Assembly: GCA_963693305.1 (NCBI GenBank)
Contig: OY855912.1
Coordinates: forward strand, 5,422,501 to 5,486,500
Direction of reading: 5' to 3'
DNA from: Meandrina meandrites
Lineage: Eukaryota > Cnidaria > Anthozoa > Scleractinia > Meandrinidae
Length of the DNA: 64,000 nucleotides
Part shown: positions 24,301 to 32,931 of the stretch, in pieces
Position numbering within the stretch: position 1 is the stretch's first letter
How the letters are laid out: the number at the start of each line of letters is the position of its first letter
Made by a program: the position numbers and the translations under genes
Notes under the pieces: generated by a model
The model's database searches: none
Told to the model about the DNA's origin: nothing
The model's input: only the letters and a program-made list of their open reading frames with translations

Positions 24301-27300
24301 AGTCTACTACGACAAGGCATGAACATGCGACGAGCGATTCCAGTGGCAAAGCGAGTATTTCTTGCTTTGTGGCGGCTTGCAACAGAAAATTCATACAGGA
24401 CTTGTTTTTGGAGTTGGAAGATGCACTGAACTAAAATTAAAAGACGAGTTTTGCTCAGCACTAAGTTCCCAAGAGGCATAAAAAAGAATGCGTGTTCTAT
24501 TTCCGATTTGACAGCCTTGTCAGATGAATGACCGCAAGTTGCTTTTCATTGGCAGAAATTAATTGCCGACTCGCTTAAGCTACCTGGTTTGGTGGCTTAA
24601 ATTTAATGAGAATTGCATTGAAGTTTGCCGACTCGCTTAACTTTAAGCGAGTGAGAAAAGTAACTGTTTTCACGAGATTTCCGGTTGTCACTCGCTAAGC
24701 GACCTGAAAAATCGCTCGTAAAAACACGGCCATTGTCTGCAATTAAGGTCGCGCTGGACCCTTGCTATAATTATGTATGCATTTATTTTAAGAGTATGCA
24801 CGAACTGCGACGACTGAAGCCGACAACAATCGAAATATTCATGAGAATATATTTCTTAAAGTTCTTTGTATAAGTAATTACATGTTATTGTTCTCCGTTT
24901 TGTGTCCTGTGCGCTGGAACGTAGGGAATTATTATAATTCAGCATAATTAGATTCGAAGGTTCGAATAAAGCGCACGTTGTTGTAAACACTGACTCGGTA
25001 GGTCTTCGGAAGCGGCAAAACGTGCAATTTTGTGTCCAAGTTTTCTCCACCGATACAGAATTTCATGACTTGATTTGCAGGGAACATAAACTTGGTGTAC
25101 TCTATTGTGTTCTGGTCAAAACGGATTTTTAAAATCCCTTTTTAAAAAGAAGATAGCACGTTTCAAAGTTTAGATTTCACATTTTTACCCCTTAGGAGCC
25201 AATAACTCCTAGTAATTATTGAATTCGAGAATTTCGTTCTGACCAGAACACAAAAGAGGTTGTGATTTACCACTAGGTTATATAGTCGTTTAATTTGGTG
25301 CGCTATTCTAGCTGGAAACTTGGACACAAAATCGCATTATCTGCAGATTAACACTTAAGAGCTTGTAACATCAAAGTAAACGGTCATCTCTCAGTAAAAC
25401 GACAATCATGATAAAATTCCATCAACCCCTATTATCCTTGATAAGTTTTGAAGGAATCGGTGTTCAAAATTCGAAGAATTAAACATTTACAACATGACAC
25501 CCCGGCAAAATAAATTGCTAATGAATTTATTAATGAGCAAGGGTCCAGCGCGGCCTTAAATAAGCAAACAATTTTAGATAATTTTCAATTTCACGCTGGT
25601 GCCGCTTCGAACACATCTCCGAACAGAAGCTCCATATTTTAAGTTCTTGTCTGGTGCGAACTGGAAAACAATCTTTGTATTTAAAGGCAGGGTTGTCTAC
25701 TAGCACACCACATTATCAAATCGAGGAGCGCGGCTTTTATCTCAAAAAAGCCATTACTGACATTACTAGCCTGCGTAGCTGGCGGGATTTCGCGGGCGAG
25801 TGTTTTTTTCAGAGGCAGCATACTTTGGTCTTGCCCGCCAAGCAGCGAGGGGCATGGTGAGGAGTCGAATTTCACTCGCGGCTCCACCGCTCGCTGACGC
25901 AGGCTTTGCCCGCGCGAGAAAAATTCACTTGTGCCCGCTAATCCCGCCCGCTGCGCAGGTTATGACATTACTAGCGATATGCACTTTGATTTGACATCTC
26001 TGACGCCTTCGCCGACCGCAGTCCCGGAGAAGTTCGCGCCAAAATGATGTCATTTGATTCGTTTTCCTTACGCTTCGTGCTCAGTGAGTTGATAAAGTTG
26101 ATAACAACTGCGTTTTTTTAATAGCGTCTTGTGCTATGTGATACAAAATAAAATTATTTTTAGACGCTAAAAAGTTTCGGTCCAAATATACCAACATTTC
26201 GGCATTGCTGCCTTCATCAGGGAAAGCAAGAAAAGTTTTTGCTTACCTTGATGAAGGCAGCAATACCGAAATGCGGGGATATTTGAACCCAAACTTTTTA
26301 GCGTCTAAAAATAATTTTATCGTGCTCAGTGAGCTCAACTTGTAGGCAAGTCTGATTGTCCTCTATGAATTGCTTCTCTGTAGTGTGCAGTTTGCTTAGA
26401 TCACTCTTTTGTCCATAATCTGTTGTTGAAATGAGATCAGTTTTCGTTCCTTAATTTACAAAACGTTTTGTTGGGTGGGCTTGTTTGAAGTTGTTGCGCT
26501 GTAACATTTCCTCGAGCATGTTATCTAGTAAATATAAGTAGCCTATGAATCCATATCCATGACTTAAGATGAATTGTATATTAAAATTTCTTCTTGTGTT
26601 CATGTATGTACATGTTATGTAGGTAATTCTGCAACGACTTTACATATATGAAACATTCAGTGGAAAGCATTTAGCATGATTGTTGCAACATGTCATTCAC
26701 ATCTTTATTCTGTAATGGACAACCATTCATTTTTCCCATTTCCCTGTTAAAAATTTGGTCACATTGTTTTTGGTCAGTACACTGATGTCACAGGTCAACG
26801 TTTCTTTATTCAGGTGTAGATATGACGTAGTAAGTTACAAAAAGGGGTACAAAATTAAAGTTGTATACCTTACAAACCCTTTTGTATTCTCACTTAGAAA
26901 TTTAAAGTAATGACTTCTTACCCCAAAATACTGAAAACACTCTTACTACTAGTAAAATTGCAAAATGTGTACAAACTTAATTTAACTGTTTTTCCCAAGG
27001 AAATGCTTGTACATCCCTCCCCCCACCTAGCCTTAGAGAGGCCTATGACCTCTTGTAAGCCTTCCCCTGCTGACCCATATGGTTTTTCACCTATTGCTGG
27101 TTTTCACTGTCACGCCACAAAAAAGTAAATCCAAAACTATCGAGTGAAAAAACTCAAGAATATCATAGGTTGTAGAAAATTACCAGATATTCTGTTTGTC
27201 AAAGTCTCGGGTTTGTACGGTATTCCGTACTCGAGTTATCCGTCAAAATGTTCCCCACAAATTTACAGAGCTCTGTATGGAAACGCCATGTTGGTGCCCA

Positions 27301-28647
27301 TGCAGCGCAGTTGGGCACCAACATGGCGGCCGGAAATCAATGAAAACATCTGGAATTCACTTCTGCTACAAAAGGCAGTTATATCACTCTCATGAACAAG
27401 TAAGCATTCGCATAAACACTTCTCACAAAACCTCAACTGTTCAGATTGTTAAAATTCGTAGGATAAGGCATTATTTTGAAGCATACGTGACAGACTTCTG
27501 GCGGCCGTCTTGATGTCGTGTGGCGTGAAATTCCGAAATTCAAAATGGTCTATCTTAAAGACGGCGGCTGCTATCGAGCTAAAAATCTTCAACAAGATAC
27601 ATATTAAGGATGTCTAATAGCCAGTGAAGGATAAAGCTTCAGGGGTCTTGGGATTCTGGATTTTAGAATTTTTGATGACGTCACGTAAAAAACCAAGAAT
27701 TCCTATCTCCGCACGTAGCCTCAGAGACCCATAGTCTCTCACCTATCCCCCACCTAGTCTTAGAGACCCATTGTCTCTTACCTATCCCCTCACCCAGCCT
27801 TGGAGATCCATGGTCTCTCACCTATCCCCCCACCTAGCCTTGGAGACCCATGGTCTCTCACCTATCCCCCCACCTAGCCTTGGAGACCCATGGTCTCTCA
27901 CCTATCCCCCCACCTAGTCTTGAAGACCCATGGTCTCTCACCTATCCCCCCACCTAGTCTTGGAGACCCATGGTCTCTCACCTATCCCCCCACCTAGTCT
28001 TGGAGACCCATGGTCTCTCACCTATCCCCCCACCTAGTCTTGGGAGACCCATGGTCTCTCAACCTATCCCCCCACCTAGCCTTGGAGACCCATGGTCTCT
28101 CACCTATCCCCCCACCTAGTCTTGAAGACCCATGGTCTCTCACCTATCCCCCCACCTAGTCTTGGAGACCCATGGTCTCTCACCTATCCCCCCACCTAGT
28201 CTTGGAGACCCATGGTCTCACCTATCCCCCCACCTAGTCTTGGAGACCCATGGTCTCTCACCTATCCCCCCACCTAGTCTTGGGAGACCCATGGTCTCTC
28301 AACCTATCCCCCCACCTAGCCTTGGAGACCCATGGTCTCTCACCTATCCCCCCACCTAGTCTTGGAGACCCATAGTCTCTCACCCATCCCCCCACCTAGC
28401 CTTCGAGGCCCATGGTCTCTTCCTTACCCCCACCCCTCAAAAGTGGGTCCCGAGCATGTAAAATAGTTTTGACCAGTTCCCTTATTACTAACATGTTGAG
28501 CGGAAATCATCTAAATTATCCAGCAGTCAAATTGAATAAAAATGGTATCATTTTCAGAGGAATAAAATCAATGTGAAGCATGCCTACAGAGATTGGATTG
28601 AGGGTACGACTTGGGAAGATGATGATTATAATACCAAATATTATTAA
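12390..28647 (+). CDS. Possible three-exon gene, function unknown
   Basis: Three coding-looking segments join in phase. 12390-12550 reads MERKKLLFGDN through YRIYKPSSIM and ends at AG/GTAACA. 14611-14742 reads ALENHMRYFCFNG through ISKALKRQIRDI and ends at AG/GTATGG. 28560-28647 reads NKINVKHAYRDWIEG through DDDYNTKYY and a stop. The phase is 2 at both junctions. The peptides are charged, without low complexity, and I do not recognise the family. The last intron would be 13.8 kb and hold the foldback element and the Harbinger remnant. A minisatellite lies within the 600 bp upstream of exons 2 and 3. The start codon is uncertain: the frame stays open upstream to about 12315. The segments could instead be pieces of old transposon ORFs, or belong to separate genes. 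Confidence 0.35.
12551..14095. other. AT-rich sequence with no supported gene
   Basis: AT-rich text with short ORFs lacking codon bias or recognisable motifs. It contains AGCGGAGCTCC in inverted form near 13707 and otherwise nothing I can name. Confidence 0.4.
14096..14545 (+). repeat. Minisatellite with CCATGGTCTC core, array 1
   Basis: About eight units of roughly 55-60 bp built on GATAGAGACCCATGGTCTC, then CTGTAGCCCCCC. Each unit has a near-palindromic GAGACCCATGGTCTC core and C-rich linkers. The array opens all frames on the minus strand, which makes false Gly-rich ORFs of 99-176 residues. Its left flank (GGGAACTGGTCAAAACTA at about 14079) is the reverse complement of the right flank of array 2 near 28470-28490. 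Confidence 0.9.
15385..15805. repeat. Arm minisatellite, left copy
   Basis: Roughly 42 units of the 10-bp type GTGTGGAAGT / GTCTGGAAGT, the reverse complement of the right-arm array. Long Thr/Ser/Leu/Pro-rich ORFs (LPHFHTSTLP type) through here are an artefact of the period. Confidence 0.95.
16344..18150 (-). pseudogene. Non-LTR retrotransposon reverse transcriptase, truncated and frameshifted
   Basis: Read on the minus strand, conserved RT blocks appear in order across shifting frames: GKAPGSDGIPAEVFK (about 18.0 kb), YGFRWQRSTDD and FIDFTKAFD (about 17.7-17.6 kb), SGVKQGSVLAPTLF and the catalytic FADDAALVAQS (about 17.4-17.2 kb), ISTLLYGSESW (16.86 kb), and a C-terminal RRLQWIGHVHRMDEGRIPK block. 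Frames change near 17.83, 17.5 and 16.85 kb, and no endonuclease domain precedes the RT, so it is dead. It is the LINE-type RT common in cnidarian genomes; the clade is not assigned. It sits precisely between the arms of the foldback element, and its last peptide (ADQELDSKAISEN) is also found inside both arms. Confidence 0.9.
18690..19185. repeat. Arm minisatellite, right copy
   Basis: About 49 units of CTTCCAGACTTCCACA-type 10-bp text, the inverted partner of the left array and slightly longer. The size difference between arms suggests unit gain or loss since insertion. Confidence 0.95.
19322..20100. other. Spacer to the right of the foldback element
   Basis: Begins with TTTCGCGA-type repeat text that was the insertion site. 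A short open stretch at about 19578-19670 reads KELDKDLDEVLAASDEG, which looks coding but has no clear splice partners, so no gene is called. Confidence 0.35.
20120..20320 (-). repeat. Dispersed repeat with hairpin core, copy 1
   Basis: Core palindrome CCATATTTGTGCCCCTCGG and its mirror at 20191-20225. The flanking text encodes a spurious peptide beginning MSKSQVCAVH that resembles MSKSRVCTVF at 27196, showing this is the same repeat as the copy at 27190-27400, in the opposite orientation. Confidence 0.6.
20321..23200. other. No supported gene
   Basis: Contains several open stretches (20500-20742, 22042-22566) without recognisable motifs or splice context. TAGCCTGTG-type repeat ends occur at about 20999 and 22675-22723. 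The 174-residue frame at 22042 is not supported by composition or family. Confidence 0.35.
23212..24003. repeat. GCTACGCGGTACGC repeat cluster
   Basis: AGAAAGAATTAAATTCAAGA followed by TGGCGA occurs three times (about 23256, 23320 and 23740), each after TACGYGGTAMGC-like text. GCGTACCATGTAGCCAGC near 23975 is an inverted partner of the opening GGCTACGCGGTA. This looks like a MITE that was duplicated or nested in itself. Confidence 0.5.
24007..24731 (+). mobile_element. PIF/Harbinger-like non-autonomous element
   Basis: Ends are GGCCGTGTTTTCACGA at the left and, inverted, GGCCGTGTTTTTACGA at the right. ATT lies immediately outside both ends (24004-24006, 24732-24734), a 3-bp duplication as expected for Harbinger elements. 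TCGCTTA / TAAGCGA blocks extend the inverted ends. Length 725 bp. Confidence 0.7.
24172..24429 (+). pseudogene. Harbinger nuclease (HARBI1-like) fragment
   Basis: The 85-residue frame includes FRISRNMFQFVCKFVRPSL and RRAIPVAKRVFLALWRLATE, matching the region just before the catalytic core in HARBI1-like nucleases (typically IPVEKRVALALWRLATG). The DDE core is missing, so this is an internal remnant inside the 725-bp element. No Myb-like partner gene is present. Confidence 0.7.
25767..25962. mobile_element. MITE with 9-bp target duplication (TGACATTAC)
   Basis: Ends TAGCCTGCGTAGCTGGCGGG and inverted TAACCTGCGCAGCGGGCGGG, about 30 bp long with mismatches. TGACATTAC is present at 25758-25766 and 25963-25971. 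Size and duplication suit a Mutator-like (MULE) MITE. Confidence 0.8.
26148..26320. mobile_element. Hairpin MITE
   Basis: ATAAAATTATTTTTAGACGC at the left is mirrored at the right. Inner TTTCGGCATTGCTGCCTTCA is mirrored by TGAAGGCAGCAATACCGAAA, so almost the whole 173 bp can fold. Confidence 0.75.
27190..27400 (+). repeat. Dispersed repeat with hairpin core, copy 2
   Basis: Core palindrome CGCCATGTTGGTGCCCA at 27284-27300 and its mirror at 27312-27328. The text around it parallels the copy at 20120-20320 in the reverse direction. Confidence 0.6.
27709..28430 (+). repeat. Minisatellite with CCATGGTCTC core, array 2
   Basis: About 17 units of 41-42 bp: CTTGGAGACCCATGGTCTC, then TCACCTATCCCCCCACCTAG. 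Units are nearly identical except at the edges, so the array is recently homogenised. It shares the GAGACCCATGGTCTC core with array 1 at 14.1-14.5 kb. It ends 130 bp before the candidate exon at 28560. Confidence 0.95.
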
Positions 28648-28915
28648 AAACTAGCAATGGTATATTGCAATTCCTGAGTTCTGATTAGTTAACAGGCAAT
28701 GGTATATGAGCTCATACACCATTGACCACAAATATTGTAGCTGATACACGTCAAGGAAAACAACTGGGGAGCTCAAATATTGCAATTCTTTTGGGTTTTT
28801 TTAATAAAACAATTATTCCACTCATGCTTGTTGGATATGAAATCGTTATAGCCAACTCGGCGCCACGCACTTTGTTGGCTATCTACCATCTCTTATCCAA
28901 CGTGTGCTCGTAGAA
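28642..28915 (+). repeat. Dispersed repeat, copy B
   Basis: Inverted relative of the copy at 9375-9640: it starts TTATTAAAAACTAGCAATGG and ends with the TTGGCTATCTACCATCTC / ATCCAAC hairpin. It overlaps the stop codon of the candidate exon at 28560-28647, which weakens that exon. Confidence 0.6.
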
Positions 28916-29221
28916 TAATTGTTAAATCTAAACTTGTAATTGCAGAAGTGACCTCACAAATTTATACAATTAAGTTAATATTTGACTTCTATCTGTAGCT
29001 GTCTTAGTTTGTGATTTAATTTGTTTCAAATAATTTACCAATCAGTCAAAAATAACTTAGATGAAAAAACTGTATATTAAATCTTTTTTAATTATTAGTG
29101 CTTTCATGGACTTTTCTCCGACTCTGTCCGTGCTACTTTTCACGTAGAGCAATGCTTTCGTAATTCTTTTACCTCTTATTACATTGAAAATACTTCATAA
29201 ATTTTTTCATGCTTTATTATA

Positions 29222-29408
29222 ATAAATAAGGAACAACATTTCACTGCCCACATGACAGCATTTTCAAGTTCAGTGTCAATGTCAAGTGCAATGAATTTAT
29301 GAATATGATTATAATATAATTATATTCATAAATACCCATCGCACTTGACATTGAGACTGAACTTGAAAATGCTGTCATGTGGGCAGTGAAATGTTGTTCC
29401 TTATTTAT
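29222..29408. mobile_element. Near-perfect hairpin MITE, 187 bp
   Basis: ATAAATAAGGAACAACATTT and the following 60 bp are mirrored almost exactly at the right end; the loop is TATAATATAATTATA-like. No genes within. Confidence 0.8.
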
Positions 29409-30194
29409 ATCAGTAGTTTTTATTTTCGAATTTTTAAGGATAACAGTTTTTTCTTTCCACTCACTTTTTGTAAATAATTTTTTTTATAGTAATCTAAAAT
29501 AAAATAATTAAGTTTAAGTTCTTTGAACAGTTGCAGAACCTTTTTTTTTTATCAATTTTCACACAATGCATGTTTATACAGCCTAAAGACTACAAGTGGG
29601 AATACAATGGCCTGAGAAAAGAAAGGGTCGTCCATTGAGAAAACTGACAGCTAAAAAAACTCTGTCATGGGGATTTCGTAGATTTTTGGTCTAAACTGTT
29701 CTGAAATTAGTAGTAGGCAACTTTGCCCATGAAGAAGATTATCTTTGAACATCTAAAGGAAGATATAACCTCAATTTGTGAATAGAAATCAAACTACGGT
29801 TATAAAATAATATCAATTTTTTGAAGACGTGCGGAAACAACTTGAAAAGTTTAGCCTGAACTTTTCAAGTTATATTCCATTTCCATCATAGCCATCTGCA
29901 GCTAAAGATGCTTGTAAACAGTTTCTGTGCTCTAATATAGCAATTGTTAGTAAAAATCTACCATTAGTTTTGGTTTCCTTCTACACAAATATATATTTTG
30001 GCTGTTCAAAAATATGTTAAAATCTGTGACAAAGCCCCTTTAATGATGACCATCAAATAATGTTGTGCAGAGCTTATGACACAACTTCCTAACATTCAAC
30101 CCACAGATGTCATGACATGCTATTCAAATCTAAAACTATGACAGTAAATTTACTTTTGGAGTAAACAGGAACATGTAAAAGGGAAAATTGTGGT

Positions 30195-31010
30195 CAGCTA
30201 CACACCTTTTAATAACAGGATGTGGTCTCATTCCTAGCATCTTAAAGTTAGTATGTAAGCTAAGGTCAGTCAGTCGTATTCTAGCCATTGCGCTGACTAC
30301 TGCTCAGATGCTGGTTGCGTTGTTTTGTTTTGACAAAGAATTATTGATCTACAGCTCTTGGTCAGCTTATTTCAATGAAGCAAGGCAAAGATGATGTTTC
30401 TACCGACAGAGGTGCTAAAAATTTTGTATCTGTAATATTGAGTTAATTCATGTTTTGCTATGCCTAGGTTGTCTTTATGTTTCAAGTTACATATTTCACA
30501 GTTGCTATATATTCAGTTATGGTCAGTGCCTAGAGTTTACAAGGCTTGAAAAAAAGTCACATCCAGCCAGGTGGGACAAAATAGATTTTCCTGTTGGACA
30601 CACACAGCTACACACCTTTTAATAACAGGATGTGGTCTCATTCCTAACATCTTAAAGTTAGTATGTAAGCTAAGGTCAGTCAGTCGTATTCTAGCCATTG
30701 CGCTGACTACTGCTCAGATGCTGGTTGCGTTGTTTTGTTTTGACAAAGCATTATTGATCTACAGCTCTTGGTCAGCTTATTTCAATGAAGCAAGGCAAAG
30801 GTGATGTTTCTACCGACAGAGGTGCTAAAAATTTTGTATCTGTAATATTGAGTTAATTCATGTTTTGCTATGCCTAGGTTGTCTTTATGTTTCAAGTTAC
30901 ATATTTCACAGTTGCTATATATTCAGTTATGGTCAGTGCCTAGAGTTTACAAGGCTTGAAAAAAAGTCACATCCAGCCAGGTGGGACAAAATAGATTTTC
31001 CTGTTGGACA
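30195..31010 (+). repeat. 410-bp tandem duplication
   Basis: Unit 1 is 30195-30604 and unit 2 is 30605-31010, both starting CAGCTACACACCTTTTAATA. Only a handful of substitutions separate them (for example CTAGC/CTAAC and AGAATTATT/AGCATTATT). Each carries the same 60-odd codon open frame (LVCKLRSVSRILAIALTTAQ), which I do not recognise; the repeat may be duplicated non-coding DNA. Confidence 0.9.
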
Positions 31011-31628
31011 AGTAACTTTTCATTCTGACTTTCACGATTGGCAAGAGAGCATGCAAACCATTTGCTGACTAAGTTATGATTTTAACACAACAAAGTAAAC
31101 TTTGGCAAGTATGTCACTGCCTCGGGTAAGCACAATTCGAGAGTCGCCTTCCAAAAAGAACCCTGTAATCCAAGCTGGCTTAGTTCTTGAAAAATGCAAG
31201 CTGATCATTGGTCAATGCATCAGTTGTGTGTTAATCAACCCGCAAAATATGAACATTAATTAGAAATGAATAATATTTACCAGTATTAATCTTTCGTCTA
31301 ATTTTCCTGGTTTGAGACATTTCAGTTCCTGTGAGCTAGGTATTTTCATGTTACTCCTACTTTCAATTCAGTTATAGAAAATTTTAAATTGCACAAGCTA
31401 CATGTAAGGTTTTGGTGGTTTGTCATTAGTATTACAAAAGTGTTTGTACGAAATTATCAGAAAACTATCTGATCACAGAATGGGCAGAAATCATTTGTTT
31501 GTTTTTTTGTACTTCGTTTTATTACATATTTGAATAATTATATTGGCAAGCTGTGATAACATGTACACAAACAAAGGATGGTAAGCCTGTGAACAAGGAA
31601 GGACGCTTTTCCTCGTTAAGCCTTCCTG

Positions 31629-31946
31629 TTGAAAACGCAGGTGAAAGTCACGATTTCAGACGTCTTCCCAGCAGAAGACTCATTCTCGTCATCTTCCGCG
31701 TTCTGCGACGCAGGCTACAATACAGCAGAAATTGTAAGGAAGAAGAAAGAAAGAGGTTTTCCTGTTCAAAAAGTAACTAAAGATGTTAATAAAAATGTCA
31801 CGCTCAAATTTCACCCCTCTAGCTCGTCCCCACTGTCCAAACTAACATCAGGTCGTCGCCAGCTCAAATTATTATTTAGACCTACAAGGAAAGCAAATGA
31901 AAGAAAAGCTTTAGTCAAGTTTAGACGAAATAACTTCAAATTATAA
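31629..31946 (+). CDS. Hypothetical basic peptide, weakly supported
   Basis: An open frame of 105 codons: VKVTISDVFPAEDSFSSSS, then a Lys/Arg-rich half (KLTSGRRQLKLLFRPTRKAN). A consensus-like CAG acceptor precedes it near 31640 and a GTAAGG donor is available at 31735, so the start could be an exon. No family recognised. It lies between the tandem duplication and the adaptor gene and could be repeat-derived: GACGCAGGCTA within it matches a MITE end. Confidence 0.2.
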   Translation: MKTQVKVTISDVFPAEDSFSSSSAFCDAGYNTAEIVRKKKERGFPVQKVTKDVNKNVTLKFHPSSSSPLSKLTSGRRQLKLLFRPTRKANERKALVKFRRNNFKL

Positions 31947-32770
31947 AAGGAACCTCAAAAAAGAAGTTGAACCTCAACAATTATATTTTGTTTATGTGAA
32001 TGTTTTGTTTCACGCGACGTCGAATCAAACTAACAATTATTTTGAGCAGCCCGCTTTCGATCTCCCGCAAATATAGACGGTGAGCGGGAACCGTAAATAC
32101 TTTGGTTATACCACTTTGGGAGTACGCGGGCGAATGGCGAAAATTCACTAGCCGACTCGTTCTTTGCGAAGAAATTCACTTATTGCTTGCATGCCACACG
32201 CGCGTGCCCGATCGGAAGTGGTAATCCCTGCGAGCAAGGTGTTAAATTTACTTCCGCAAACTTGCGATCAAGAATACATTTTTTCTTTGGGGTTCGGCTC
32301 CCAGTTTTTAATAACATCTTTAGGACCAAACTAAAGAATGTAAACACAGTAATTGAATTTCACAATATTTATGAAATTCTATCATAAATAAATTTGACTG
32401 ACAACAGAAGTCAAACTGTCAATTATGCGAGGACCTTTAGACAGTGAATTTTATCATGGATCTTACAAACCACTTAAGGTTAACTGCCGTACTTAGAATA
32501 TATTTTATTTCACGGGCCGCTTATCTCTTTGTTGCCAGATCAGTTTCTCTGAAAGGGAAAACCCGTTTAGACACACCTATATGCATGATTTGCTGCTCGT
32601 ATCATGTTAAATCCATTCGTCCTCTTTTCTAAGACGGCTTTTGATTTGATTTTTCACTGCACCGTTTCCTCGAAAGGATATCGATGGAGTGCCTTGAAAA
32701 CCTCATACAACATGCACGTTTTTCGACGAAGTCGTTTGAATATTTTGCAGACCGAACAAAATTACTCACG

Positions 32771-32825
32771 GGGACTCCCCGACTCCCCCACCCAACGACG
32801 TATACGTGACGTCTCCGTGACGTCA
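32771..32825 (+). promoter_or_regulatory. NF-kB-like and CRE sites upstream of the adaptor gene
   Basis: GGGACTCCCC at 32771-32780 fits the kB consensus GGGRNWYYCC. TGACGTC at 32807-32813 and a full TGACGTCA at 32818-32825 fit the CRE palindrome. They lie 107-161 bp before the start codon. Matches are direct; regulatory use is inferred. Confidence 0.5.
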
Positions 32826-32931
32826 AACATTACTACTTCCTGCTTCGTTCTGCGCCATAAAAAGTCTCTAAACGTCGGCTTTCGCTATTTTGGGCGCTTG
32901 TTTCGCCGTCTGGCAATAAGAATTCGCCGCC

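Noticed and set aside
27709..28430. CRISPR-like regular repeats
   Set aside because: Units are contiguous with no unique spacers, and the window is eukaryotic; this is a minisatellite.
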